This document shows, piece after piece, positions 12,801 to 27,800 of a DNA stretch of 64,000 bases. Origin of the DNA: Anniella stebbinsi (taxonomy: Eukaryota; Chordata; Lepidosauria; Squamata; Anniellidae). Location: contig JARDYH010000002.1 in NCBI GenBank assembly GCA_029215795.1, positions 293,911,973 to 293,975,972 of the forward strand, written 5' to 3'. Made by a program: the position numbers and the translations under genes. The notes beneath the pieces are model-generated. The model made no database searches, had not been told where the DNA came from, and was given only the letters and a program-made list of their open reading frames with translations. Every line of letters begins with the position of its first letter. Position 1 is the stretch's first letter.

Positions 12801-15800
12801 AGAACAGGACAGACTTTGCCTAGCACCTACAAGATAATGAAGATACCAAGCAAGCATTCCTGGAGAGGAAAATCCAGAATTTAGTGCCACCACGTAAAAC
12901 GTTCTTTTTCCAATAGCCACCTCTCTAAGCTTAGAAGGCGAGAACATTATAAGAATGGCCTATGACAAGGATCTTGTGTAGTCGAAGGTGGAACATTAAT
13001 TGATAAAAAATATCTCATCTGTACAACTGTCATAGCAGGGGCTGTCATAAAACATAGTTTGAGATACTTAAATACAACACAAATGGACATGAGGTAACAG
13101 CATGGGACTAATTTTGTTTTTTGAGCATTCAAAAAACACTTAAAATGGTAACTCATTGGTTGAAAGGATTACTCCAGATGTTTCATAACTAATTACTTTA
13201 TCTATTCATTATTCAGTTGTCATCTTGACACATAACTGTCTAAGTTTGTCTAGACTCTAAAGTATTTACTGAATAAGTGCTAACATTAGAATTGTCTTAA
13301 TGCAAGGGAGGGCAACCTCCAGCCAGCAGAGGGTTGAGCATTCTCCATGGGTTAGGAATCCCCATATTATCTCCCATATATTGGGTCCCTTTTTCTCCGC
13401 ATGGAGAGAAAAAACATTTAAAAAAAGAAAAGAAAAAGTAGGTGGGGTGGATATCATGGAAGGTGTGAGGCTTCTGGGTAGGGCTCTATCCCCTTGACAT
13501 CTTCTGGCCTGATGGCATGGTCTGGGAGAGGGGGCAATGCAGCCCCCGGATCAAAACTGGTTGCCCTCTCTTGCCTTAATGAATCAAACCCAGATCCATC
13601 TACTCCAATATGGGAGAGATTACAATGGCAGACCAATTCAACCATGTCTTATCTTTGGTACCAACTATTATCTCAGCTCAATACCATTCTCCTTTTGTTC
13701 TGCTGTTCTCATATTGTGTGTTTTAACCTCACCTCCAGCTCCAGATCCTGAGGTTCTGCTTCAGAGAGTGGTACTGCTGCAATCTTTGTTATTTTACATA
13801 CTTCATGATCTCCTGGAAGCTTGCCGACTACTACTTTTTGGCGAACCAGAAGTAGCCACCAAGGCAAATCTGAAAGAACCCCAAATCTATTAGTTTGCAA
13901 GAGAAGAAAATATCAGCTATAATGCTAACATAGTTAACAGCAACCTTTCAAACTAGCTTTCCTCTGTATTGAAGAGTCTCATCTACAGCCCAGGAGCAGT
14001 GAAGGAAATAATAAATAAATAAATAATATATTTCTTTATTTCTTACCCGCCTCTCCCTCCGGGAAACCCTTGTACCAGTAAGGAAACCAAGGTTACTGAA
14101 CTTGAAACAGGTGGTCTCAGAGCACAGTATCCAGAACATGACCTCTCCACACTGCACAGCCAGAGGGGAATAGCCAGGATTCGTAATGAAGTGCTGCCCC
14201 ACTGAATAAACCTTAACAGGCCATCCACTAAACCAAGCTCTTCTCTGACAGAAAAGTATCTCCCCAGCAGGGACAGCAGCAAGAGTTTTCATGGCTAATT
14301 TGGTGGCTTCTTTCAGCCACAACACACTCATGTATATACTTTGCTTTACCATGTACACTATTCAATAATAGAATATTGAGCGGGCGGGGAAGACTCCTAA
14401 ATCAGTAATGATGCATAAAGGGGATAAAAGCAAGTCCAGATTAAAGGTTGAAAAACATCAACAACCTACTTAATGTTATGCCCAGAAAAAACATGTTTGC
14501 ATGGCTCTAAATATCATATGGATGGGCACTGTATTGTTCAACTGATAGCTAGTAGCTTGGGTTCGACAGCTGAAGAAAATAACTCATAAAATCCTTGGAA
14601 AATATTTGCTCCTGAACACTTTTGGTAAGCAAGTACATGTGTCAGTCTATGAGGCAAACTTCTATAGCAGGAACAACAAATGAGACTGTTGGTTGTCCTT
14701 CGCTGTTTAAGAGCAGAAATAGAATAACCAGGTTACTGTCCACATTTTAGATCCATCTAAGCAATCGAAAAGAAAAAGATCTAATAGCAAAGTAAAATTT
14801 GTAAGCTTTTCTGTAAAAATTACTACAAACATCCTTAATTTCACCAGCTTTGCTTCAAAACCTGCTATCAAATGCAACAAGCTTTAAAAGGCCCCACAAT
14901 AGTGATTGTGTTGTTGTTGTGCTTTGACCCAGAATTGTTGTTTTAAAGGATATTGTAATTATAACTTGTTTTATGCTTTGTGGTTTTCAATTTTGTATAT
15001 CAGTGCTTTTAATGTTCAATGTTTTTAATTTTTGTAAACCGTCCAGAGAGCTTCGGCTATGGGGCGGTATATAAATGGAATAAAATAATAAATAAATAAA
15101 TAAATAAATGTGTTTCTTAATTTGAAGCTAGCCATATACCCCCACACCCTACACATGCACACACTTACTTTCATTCTAACTTCTGTTTCAGACTGACAGA
15201 ATGGGGCTTTCCTGCCCACCACTTCCTTTGCAACCTCCTCCAACCTCTGAAAATCCATCCCCAACGGTTCTAGGAATAGGATGGTATGGGGCATGAGAGG
15301 CAGCATCAGCAGCAGGAAGAAGAGAAACACACCCTTGCCTAAGTGGCTGAACCACCTGCTTGCATTTACACAGTAGAACCTTCAGTTTCCCTTGCAGACT
15401 TTGTACTTATTTCTTGTACAATGAAGGAATCTTAACTATCATAAACAGTTTGAAGAAACATTAGATCTTTCATACTAATTATGGTGGTAGATGCTGTTGT
15501 TTAAATATGGGCCTCCCCTATCCCATAACAAGCAGGAGGGATGGCAACATTGTATGAGAACAAAATTAGTGAATCAGAGAGTGAGGGAAGTGTACCATGG
15601 CCCCCCAGTCACTTTTCCCTTGCTGGGACAAAAAGTTCTAGCAACAGACTAGGAAAGCGGTCATCTCCCATCACCAAGTCTCTCTCTTATAATCATGCGC
15701 CCCAACATCTCTTTATACCTGCTTGGTGGTAGAGCTATATTTAAATGAGAAAAACTGGTCCCACTGTCTGTAACTTCGCCCTAAATGTTCTAATGAAGGT

Positions 15801-18800
15801 ATATGTTAAAAACATGCTTAGAATTGTTTACAAACATTTGGTAAAATAGTAACAATGCTGATATTTGACTTCATATTTTTCCCAAGGTTATAAAACTATA
15901 AAACATCTATTTCCATAGAACGTAACAATGACTTATAAAAGTATAGAAACTTAAAATTGGTGATAAAGTAGAAATTATGTATGCAACAACGTTTGTCTCA
16001 GCTAAAGAATGGCCAAACTTTGTTTTCTAAGATTCTGTGTTACATGCAAAGGATTCCTCTAACATGAAGATTCCTATTTATTACAAGTTATTCAGGAAAA
16101 AAAAATCTTCAAGTTTAACCATTTAGATCAATATTGCATTACATTCCCATTTTGTCTGCAAACTATCTCCTACCCCCAATGTAGCATCTTTTACTAACCC
16201 AACCAGTGTGTCAACTGCAGCTTATCATATCTGTCCTTAGTCATTCATGCTTTGTTCATCTCCAGCATAGATAACTGTGAAGCAATCTATGTGAGGTCGC
16301 CCTTGCATACAGTCCAGAAATGTCATTTAGTCCAGAATATGCCAGCCCTCATTGCCCTGTTTTAAGTGAACAAAACATTGTGTTAAAAAATTATACAAGC
16401 ACCAGTTTATTTTGTACCCAACAGGTGATAACCTCTTTCTTCAGGGACTCCCTAAAATATATAACATCCTACAGTTTTATATACATATAGTAAAACTGTA
16501 ATATGTTATGTATTTTAAGGAGCCCCTGAGGAAAGAGATAATCTCCAAACATTGGGCAAGTTGCCACAATATAAACTACACTTGTGTGATCTTGCAACAC
16601 TTTGCATTTTGGGAACATTTTAGTTAAGGCCTTTTTGGATTTGTTATTTTACTTGTGTCTGCTTTGCACTGTTTTAATCATCTGCTCTATTATTATTTCT
16701 TATTTCTTATTATCAGTAGTAATGTCTGAATTTCTGATTCTGATAAAGAATTATGAAGGCCAGGGCCTTTCCTCTGTTTTCCTCTGTTTTACCAGGCTCC
16801 GGGGCTCAGACTAGCTGTTCAAAACTCCAGGGCTAGTACTTTGAAATGGTAACTGTACTTTGTAAGACTAATTAGACTGTAATTAGAAATGCAAAGATTG
16901 CATTATAACCTATTCAGCAAATACTCAGTGTTTTACAACCTGACTAAGGATGCTTACTCAGAAACAAGCCCCACTGAGCTCAATGAAGCTTATACCCACT
17001 TAAGGGTGCACAGAACTGTAGTCTTTAGAGACTGTGCAAAAGAATCAAAGTTTCTAATTTGGGATGTATGAGAATTTTGTTTGTGCTCACAAAACTGTCA
17101 AACAAGCCCTGTTCGCAACCCCAAATGCAGATGCAAGCAAGAGGTCTCCACAAATGTTCAGAAACATCAAGTATGATGTGGCATTCAAAATTCAAGCAAA
17201 TTTCTAATCAAACAAGCACTTAGCAATTTTGCAATTTTTAAATTGTGCAATTTCACACTTTAGTCTATGGGGAAAGTTCTGCAACTTTGGAAGAAGCACA
17301 TACAAAAATTGACACAATTTTCCCGTTCGGTCACAGTTGATTTCTGCAATTCTTCCATTCACACAAATTGAACAGAGTTCGCAACTGCTCACAGAAATCA
17401 GGGAGATACGAACATAAAGCTGATTTTCAGAGAATCTGGACAAACGGGTGCTTGTTCACCCATCCCTATTTATAATCAACAACAGCTGGAAGATTCTGCC
17501 CTCCCTTTAAAACAGAGATCTTACTCAATTTTAATAGAATGTAGGGGGCTATTCTGAGCCTTAACAATGCAATCCTAAATATACTCAGAGACACATCCCA
17601 ATAGTGCAGAGGACCTTACTCCCAAGTGAGAGAATGAGAGCAAATGTGAGCATATTACTAAAGCCTTAATGAAGAATTTTACAGGCCAAAAATCTGGTTT
17701 CATCATGAAATCTGAAGAAATAAACCCAAGCATTTAGCTTTGAACAGAGAGTTTCAGTGATCTACTTCAAAAAAAAACTTGCATCTGAGAAATAGACTTC
17801 AGCCTATGGAAAACTCATGGTATAAAGAAGCTATTAGACTTCAATGTGCCATAAGACTCCTGCTTCTTAAAAACGTCTGTCATTCATTCTTCACTTTATT
17901 TAAAACATTTCTTAGCAGAAGAAGTAAAGCACCTTACTGGCCAAAATCCATACTGTCACCATATTGGTGGTTTGTGTCAGAAAATCTAATTATAATAAAA
18001 TATTTGAACATTTAATAAAATTATATATTTGCAAATAACAAGTCTTAAAAATGAATAATAAATCATCCATTAAGTCAATCAGGTTAAAAATAGAATATGA
18101 TTCCATTAACCTAAATACATCTGAGACATCACTTCATTCAGTCTGATGAAGCTGACATCTATTTTGAAAATGCATGTAATTAAGTATCATGGTGGAATTT
18201 GACTTCACAGCTGGCTAGCAGAAAATAATTGTAGATTAAACAGTCAACCAGCAAGAATTTGTGGATTCTTTTCTTCCATGAAGCAATACCATTTACACAA
18301 GGCCATGAATAATCACACAATCCAGACCACTAGGTCACAATCAGAAAGCAGGAAATAATATATGCAGAGCAGCTAAGTCTAGTGAATAAAGCCACAGATT
18401 AAAGCTCAAGTTACACACACACATGCATTATATAATCAAGGAATTAAGCATGTAGGCAACACAAAATCTCTCATCTTCAAGCAACGAAGATGAAATGTAT
18501 ACCTTTGCTAACACTTTCTCTTATACACAAAATGGGGGTGCTGGCCCAGGGATAGTGTGGCTTTTGGTGGCTCAACAGGTCTTGCCAGTTGTCCTTTATC
18601 TCCTCTCTCTGACTAGCAACAACTTGCTCACCTTGGGAGAGATTGGTGGAATCTGCCTGGCTATTCAAAAGGAATTGCCCTGTAGAATGCCCACCATGAC
18701 TATAATGCCTACCACTTCTGCTGCTTTCATCTACGAGTGATCACTGCCTGCCTGTGCCATGGCACCTCTTCCCTTCTCTTTGCCAGGGACACAGCCTCCT

Positions 18801-21800
18801 ACTCACTGTGTGAGCAGGCCGCTACCTCCTGTCCCTAGCAGCAGCCATTTTAAAATGTCACAGCTAGTGAAGAAAACAGCTTCTGCTTCTGGACCTGGCC
18901 TCCCCGCAGCATGATTTTACAATACAAGGAAATGAAGCAGAAGAGGGGTTTTTTAATGAGTTGGCAGGTTTAAAAAACACATAGTTCTCTCACTCACTTG
19001 GTCAACAATGGTAAAAAATAAAATAAAAATAGCCCAATCAGTTTTTTCCTGGTTGGTTGGCAGCCCTAATATTATTACATGCACAGATAGACAGATCACT
19101 ACCAATAAGTATAAACAACATTCCATTTTGGGGAGTGTAAAGATAAACAGAAACTCAGTAATATAAATGTATGCACTAGGGAGAGGCCAGGATTACTGCT
19201 GAAGAACCAACAGGAGTGTTTCGGCAATGTAACTCAATCTGTAAATGTATTCTGAAGATCACAGCAAACGTTTCTAATTTATTCTTAACACAGTCATCAT
19301 GCAACACGGGGCAAAAAAGCAGCTTCACAAAAAAGGATAACCCAGGCCACATTCAGGTTCAGCAGCTGATTCAATCTTTTTGATTTAAAGTATTTTATTT
19401 TCTTTGTTGTCCTACCACCACACAAAGATTATCTGCACATATGGATGTGAGGACAATTGAAGCCCAAGTGACTAGACAATCAGAAATGACATCTGTTATA
19501 GCATCTTTATTCACGGAACGGTAAGATGGAACCAAACTAAAATATGATTTTATGCTACCATTATAGTTGCTTTGGTCATTAACAACAGTGGCTTCGTTTT
19601 AGGGGCAGACTGAAACAAGCACAAGATTTCTGTATTGAATAAAATTAAGAGCTTACATAACAAGTCAGCCTGCAGGTAAAAGTCTTTGAAGTGTTATCCT
19701 TAGGTGACCTGAACAGCACCAAAAAAAGGAGCAGAAAAGACATTCAAGTAGTCTAATAGCTTGGACCCAGACTTCCAGAGAGCAAATTCTACTCACAGGA
19801 CACTCCTATGAGTACATACAACACCATCCAACATACAACATAGAACACCATCCAGTCACAACACAAGTGCCATTACAATGCACATTCAATTGCCCAAATA
19901 CATTTACTAGTGTCATTTACCTTGTATTGGACTGTAACCAACTCAAAAATACTTTCGCTATTGTTCCAAGATTTGTGCACTTTGGTTCAATGGCTGAGAC
20001 TTAAACTAAGCTACTTGACTTGAGAGAACTAAGGGTTGTATCCAATGTTAGTCCTACTTAGAGTAGACCTATTGAAATGAATGGCTCTACACTAAGTAGA
20101 ACTAACATTGGATACAAACTTAATTCACCACTACAACTCTTCTGACTCTTTCAGCTATGAAAGAATAATACACAAGACTTATAAGGTGCACATGCATAGG
20201 ATTGATTGTAGTCTAAATTAAAAGTTTACCCTTCTAAGTTAATTGGCTGAATAAACATTTTGTATTTTCATTTCCAAGGCAATGGACAAGGAAAGAAATG
20301 TACAACAGACTTGATACTAGGAGAATGCACACACAAAAACAAGATTTATATTAATTCCAATTTATAAGCAGGAACATCATTATTACAGCATTTTGTACCT
20401 ATTGAAATTTCCAAACATTTTTCAAGGTCAGTCCTACACAAAAGCACATTACAGTAGCCTAATCTGGAGGTCACTGGGGCATGAATGACCGTGGTGAAGT
20501 CTGCCTTTATCAGGAAGGGTTGTAGTTGGCATACTAGCTGAAGCAAGCTCTTCTCTTTACTGATGTCACTTGCACATCCATCAGAAGCACATTCAGGGAG
20601 CACTTCCAAACTACAAATCTGATATTTTTTTTAAGGGAAGTGCAGCTGCATCCAATAGCAGCTTCCTCTTGTCAGAATTAAGTTTCACCTGGTTTTCTCA
20701 CATCCAGTTCTTGACAGCAGACAAACAGGTCCATCACTTCCCTGGGATCAGATGAAAATGAGAGATGGGGTATCATCTGTACTATTGATTACTCCACAGC
20801 TCAAAACTCCAGAAGACTTCAGCCATCAGTATTATGTAGGGCAGAGGTGAGGAACCAGTGGCCCAGCAGTGTTAAACTCCCATCAGCCCCAGCCAACATG
20901 ACCAATTATCAGGGTTGATGGGAGCTGTAATCCAAAATTACAGAATTCCCATCCCTAATGTAGGGGAGGGAAGAGAACTTTTCATCAGAAACCAATCACA
21001 TATCTATTACACAAAATGGATATGACCTGTTGCCAAAAAGGTGGGATTACATGCTCCATTTACACAATCCAACTGCTTTTACAACACAATCAAAACACTG
21101 TGAAGAGAAAGCCTAGCCTTAGTTATTACCTTTCTCTCCCTCATCATCTTAAAAACATCAATTTTCAATTTAATTAGCGAAGTTTTTTCAGAGCTATTTT
21201 AATGTATTTTAAGTTGACTCTTTTAGTACTCAGCCCAAACTTATTTAGTTACACAGTTTTCACTTTAAAGAACATAATCAAGTATTTTCCAAACATGTAG
21301 AGGTCAATATACAACATTTAGAGTTATATTCTCCCTTAGTATATTTTGATGCTAATTCTACAATAAATTCAATACAAAGGATATTACTTTTGTTTTCAGT
21401 AACAGCAAAAGTGCACCCCTGCCTGTCACTGGCAGGAGCCAACCACTAAAGCTTACAACTCAGCTCTCATGCAGATCAAGATGAGGCAAGCCAGTACTAA
21501 TACAGCAATTGTTTATACACACTGCTCAAAGGCAGTATTAACAATTGGGGTTTGTAATATATTTGTAGCTTACTCTCTCTAATGTTATTGCTAAACTTCC
21601 ATTGTATCAGCTAACTCCAAGCATAACACAGTGTAGCCCCCATCAGTCATTTGCCTCTAGTCCTTCTATGAATGCTTGGAATGCCAACAGGAATGTCACT
21701 GCCAGCTCCCCCTCATAAACCGCAACATGCTTGGTGAAGGTCTGAAAGGGGAGCATATGTATTTTGAGGTGTAACAAATTACAATAGTTACACAGGCTAT

Positions 21801-24800
21801 TTGCTATCAGACAAAACAGTTAAAAGATACTGTACAAAAATAGATAAAGGAAAAACAGAGCTTCTACTGCAGGTCTGGGAAAGCAGTAGCCCTCCCAATG
21901 TGGTTTAACTCCAACTCCCATCAGCCCCAGCCAGTATGGCTAATATTCAGGGATAGAAGGAGTTACAGTCTGACATCATTTAGAAGGTCACAGGTTCCTC
22001 ACAAGTGTTCTAATGAATTATTTTTAACAGCCATATAAAAATGAGCATTTCATCAAAAACTTTACACAGATCATGCTTTCGTGTATGGTCCTAAAAATAT
22101 GCTTGCCATCCCAATAATTTATGCTGTCCTTATGTCTCTCACGGACAGAATGCTTTTTTAATGCACAATCATTTTAGAAGTGTATATTCACAAGATTTTT
22201 TTATGAAGGACCAGCTATTGTTACAAAATAATATATAATTTTGGTCACAAACTTGCAAAACCTATGTAGTTACTAATGAGAACATACAAATATGAAAACC
22301 TTTAAAATGTATTCAGAGTCCTGAAAGCAGTTTTTCTCCTACAGTTCCTTGCTGCTAAGAAGACTTTTTATTTATTCAAGGTTTGTACTCTTAATCAATG
22401 AATCAAGCATGCTACCAAAGCTCTACAACATGTCTAACTCAAAATTACCACAGGGCTCCATGAGGCAAGGAAATAAAGCAATGTTTCCAGCTCAGCTCCT
22501 CAAAGAATCAATAACTACCAGCCTGCTTTCAAGAGACTAATGATGCAGTGTTCTTGTTAACTTGGACCCATCAAGCTGAGCCTGCTTATAAAATTTTAAT
22601 GAGACTCTACATTTAAACCAGGGGAAGCTAGATGATCAACCAATAGTTATAGTTTCTCCAGTGCTAAAAGCTTAATCCTGACAGTTCTGTACTTACTGGC
22701 AGTGTTTAGCACATTCACGGAACTAAGGCTTCATCCACACTGCTCTGTGGATAGCACAAAAAGATCCCATGTATTATGTAGCTTTTCCTTAACTACCCTG
22801 AACACATCAGAAACATGCACATTTGCATACATCACGAACAAATCTAAACAAGGAATGTTAGTTGTCACTATTAGCACTTGCAGATAACTGGAAGGAAAAA
22901 CCAAAATAATATAGTATTTCTCTTATTAAAATTGAAGTGAGAAAAAAAAACACAAGTAATCATAGCACTAAATGTCATCTAGCTGGTGCAACAGTGTTGT
23001 GTAAAATAAGAACCATTCTATGTATTACACAGAATGACATACTAGGATTCTGATTTGTTTTACTTCAGACTGCTGGAGGTGGAGGGGTTCATACTTGAAT
23101 GTTTCCCTCTATGAGTACTCCCTGCATATAATACAAATACAATATCAGGGAGAGGGCTAAACTAAACCTTTCCCTCAACGTGTTAAATTCCTACATGAAG
23201 GAAGCTTTTAATGAGGGGAAGAAATATGATCTCCCTGACCTGCAGTGGTACAGACAAGAACATCGAATTCTGTACAATGTGTAGAACAGTTCTGACTCCA
23301 CAAATAATCTAATAGTTTCAGAGAAAAGACTCCTTCTAACAACATATATTCTGTGTTATGTGTTCTAGAGAGCTTTAAAGAGCTCCAAGGACATCTTCAG
23401 AAGAAGTCCGTTTCTTTCTTCCCTCTGAAATCACTGCATTCTTGCAAGAAAGAACCATGTACTGAAATCACAGGCAACGTCATTTTTAATGATTTTATAC
23501 CACTGGAAAAGAAGAATAACCTCTCCATTTTAGATGGCTGCATTACTCTTCAGAGAAGGAAAGCACAAAATAAACCTGTTTATTTAAATGGCTAAGGAAG
23601 CATTAAAAGGAAATTTAGACAATTGAGAGTGTTACTGATTTAAGGTTACACTGTTATGGAAATGCGCAAGTAATATAACAGTATTGGTGTACTAGTTTTA
23701 AACAGGGTTCCACAATTCCACTTGCCTGCTTGTAGCAGAGCGTGTCCCTCCCTGATCCAGCAAGCAACCCTGTGCTGCAAATAAAATCCTGCTATGAGAG
23801 AGAAGCTACCTGTCTTTCCCTGCACTGCTGTCTTTTTCATGTGTGTCCGGGGTTTGCAAAAAGCAGCAGGAGCACTTCACTGCTGCCTTCTGTAAAAAAA
23901 TCACTGTACCATCTCATTGTTGTGTCTTGCAAAAAGCTTACAGGAACGAAGGAAACCCACCTCTCCTTTCCTCTCTGTTCTCCATGGATGAGAGATGGGG
24001 ATGTTTCCATTCATCTCATTATTTTTGCAGGATGCAGCAGCAAAGAGCTGCTGGTGAATTCTGCAGAGACCGATATGTGGGAGAGAAACCAGCTCTCCAT
24101 TCCTCTATGGAAAGTGAGGATCAAAACACAGGTGCTGTCTCTACTGAGAACTGGTTTTTGCATAAATTGAAAGCAGTTCCTTACTGCTGCCCACTGCCAC
24201 CTTCTGCAAAATCCCAACAGGAAGGGGAAGAGGCAAACTATTCCTTTTTCCATTGAGAAAAAGAAGAGAGGAAGGGAGAAATAGGAAGGGAGGCAGTAAT
24301 AGTGAAGTACTCCTTGTACAGATGCCCAGCACAAGGGCAAACATCCCTTCATTCCCTGTATTCTTTGTACATGCCACATGATGCATGGAAGTAATCAGAG
24401 AACATGAACAATGGGTTTGTCTAGTAAACCAAACCAAAATTTATGGGTCCCTGGTTTAAAGAATGATTTGATGTCATTTTAATAAGTACTGATATGGTTT
24501 TAGTAACTGCTGATAACAATGAAGTTATTTCTTTTTCACTTTCAGAAACCGAGAAAATATTTCAGTATTTAACAAAAAGTACTGAAAACCAATGTTAATA
24601 TATTTCAGGAAATAATGCTCTTCTATTTATTTGAAATATTTATACCCTACCTTCCAACTAAAATTATGCAGACAATATACTTAAAATATAATGAAAAAAG
24701 ACAATCAGGACATCAGCCTCTTTCACTTTGTGAGGCTTTGTCATCTAAGCAGCTGTTGATGCCTCTCCCAGCTCTAATACTGCTTTCTGTGCTTATCTCT

Positions 24801-27800
24801 CCCACATTTAGTGTTTTCTGGATTGCCACATCTGTATCAAGAATAGATTGCATTCTCCCACAAACTTCTGCCTTCATTAATAGTGGTTTGATAACTGTAA
24901 CATGTTATCTACATAGCTATGTGGTTTCATCCAATTTTATGTGAGTGGGAAGTCCCAATGCACAAATGGGATTTTCCAACTCCTCTTCCCTGCTGAAGCC
25001 CATTGTATCCCTACCACCAAAAAAGCATCTGATGGCAAGGTAACCCTCAAGAAATGCAAAAATTAGGGTGCAGAGGCTACAACAAAAGGGAGAACCAGTG
25101 GAATGGGGGAAGGAAGTTACCTTGCCTGAGCCAAAGTGCCTTTCTGCCCAGACACCGTATCTCATGGCTTTCACTCTGTTCAGATTGATAATACTGCTCA
25201 TTAACAGGATAAAGGACCTCATATTTGAAGGCATCATAGCAGTGGGGGTTTTTTAATGCAAGCATGTACCTTAGTAGAATTCTATAAATGAGAAACCTTC
25301 AACTCAAGCTTGATTTAAGCATATTGGCACGTGAAAAGCATTTACCTGAGTCATTGTTCCACATGGCAATCATCAGATCTTCAAGATCCTATTCCATGCA
25401 CCAGTGCTTTGTACATAGGTTTGTACACCAATACTCATTATTTTGTGGATATCGAAATACCAATTGTTAAACGGTAGTGTGGTAGCATTTACAGGTGTAA
25501 GGAGCTTGGAGTGGAATCTGAACAGTTAACTATTCTCATGTTAAAGGTCACACACAGTACAGAGCATGTCAAACACTGGGGGCGAGAAGGGGGCTCTCAC
25601 AGCCATCTTTATTCCATGACAGTGGTAATACTACAGCTCTATTTTAAAATAGAATAGTAATAAAGAAAGCTTTTTCAGGCACAAATTAAGTCAGATGTGT
25701 GTGTTTCTACTGTTATTAAATTGACATACACACCTCAAGCTTATTGCTTTGTAGCAACTATTGGTATTTAATCCATTTCTAGCAAATATGAAAGTTCAAC
25801 TCACAAAGAAATACTGCTTGTTAACAGTAATTATTTAAAAGTCAGCTAAACCAAGCCAGAGCAAACGTCAACAGGAATCTGAAGCTTGTTGACCTCACTA
25901 CTGAAATATTTAATGTGTGTGAGAGGTTTCTTTGTGAGGATTTCCAACACTATTCCATTAATAGAAGCAAGCTTGTCTAGCTTTTCCTATATAAGCATGA
26001 AGCAGACAGTATTTAAGGAAACTAGTTTTGAAAGCAAGCCTTGAAGAATGTTCATAATCAAAGCTCCAAAAAACCAAATGTTCCTCTAAGCACAGTGATT
26101 TTTCTATTCCTTTTATTTGCAGCAGTCCATCTGGTACCTTTATTTACAATTCAAAATTAATTCAATGGCTACAAGAATTGGCTCATTAATATTTGAAAAT
26201 AATGCTGCACCTCAACTAACCTCCGTATCTTCAAGAAATTCTATTTACAGACAACTGCTATTCCGCTTCCCCACCCCCTCACTCATCACCTTTTGCTCAG
26301 GTCATGAAAACACATTTTATCAGATATGCATGAACCACCATATACAAAAACAAAACCATTTATTGTGTGTTCTAATTCAGACACTGACATTTATTAGTCT
26401 GACAAACTAAAGTGTCGTATCAATCAGTCTGAAAGAGGCACTGACAAAACCCACTTCAGTCTTATCAATCACAGAGGATTTGACAGTGGCCATAGCAATT
26501 TTAACATTATCTTAACTATCACTCAGAAAAAATAAAGATTTTTTACTATTCATACCTGTATGAAGCTGAATTTTTCCAATAAATCCCTCAACCAAGCCCA
26601 GACAAATTGGATTCCAAGCCAGAAGAAGGTCAGTAGCTGTGTGAGGAAGATGGGACAAACCAATAAAGTGAGACTTAGGAATGTGGAAGACAATTTAAAA
26701 ATCAAACCATTTTTAATCAGTACTACATACTTTGATCCATATAATCAGTTTGCATAAACATTTCTATTTAATTATTTAAATAGAGAATCGATGTGGTGCA
26801 GTAATTAGAGTGTTGGACTGGGATTTGGGAGATCCCGATTCTAGTCCCCATTCGGCCACGGAAACTCACTGGGTGACTTCGGACCAGCCACGTACTCGCA
26901 GCCTAAACTACCTCACAGAGTTCTTGTTATGAGGACAAAATGGAGAGGAGGATTATGTATGGCGCCTTGGGTTCCTTAGAGGAAAAAAGCAGGATATAAA
27001 GGATATAAATCTCCAATATGGAGATTTAAACATGGTATATATACTTAGATCCATGCAAATTTAACCATTCCACTTGGGAGGGTACATTATACACACTTGA
27101 GCCAATATCCAGTTTGAGATCAGGCTGCCCTCTAGGTGTTGACTTCCCCACTAACTTTAATAGATGGGGAATCTCTACAAACACAAAATAACATCACAGT
27201 GAATATTTCCTTCCTGATATAAGGTTTAATTTATGAAGAATTTTGCAAAGCTGGTAAACCCATTACTATATTTGGCAATCTTCATGAGAATTTGAGTGAA
27301 ACATATAAACTCTTCCCTAGAAAACATTCAAGCTTTATAACAGTTCAAAACAAGTAAGCCACTTATAAATCACTTACAAAGAACAAGAATTTCAGAAATA
27401 TATTGCAATGATACTGTATTATTTTTCTCCACCCTTCAACTTTAAACCAGCTAATAGTCAGAGTAATATTATAAAGATCAGTTTTGACACTCTGGGGTTA
27501 TAACAAACATGAGAACACTGCTTCTAGTTGTCCAGTGTAACAACACAAAAGAACTCCAGGATTCAGCCTGAGTGGGTCGTATTTCATGGGAAGAACCAGG
27601 AAGTAGTTAATGGCAACACTCACTGCTACTGTAAGTTTGTTTGGAAGGCAGAACCTATGGGGTGCAGTCCACCAACTTTGAAACCCTAGTAGGACTTTCC
27701 ACAACTTCCCACTGGAACACATTCAGACTCGTCTTGTTTTGATATCTTTTTTTTAAGTCTGGATCTCTCAGACACACAGAAGGAATTTATCTTTAATTCA

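Noticed and set aside
23690..24475. Overlapping ORFs of 98-142 codons on both strands, considered as an exon or LTR
   Set aside because: No domain, no LTR pair, and no splice-phase fit to INPP5F; kept only as an unclassified block.
26783..26860. Possible tRNA gene (box A and box B like sequence)
   Set aside because: The boxes belong to the tRNA-derived head of a SINE; no cloverleaf gene is supported.
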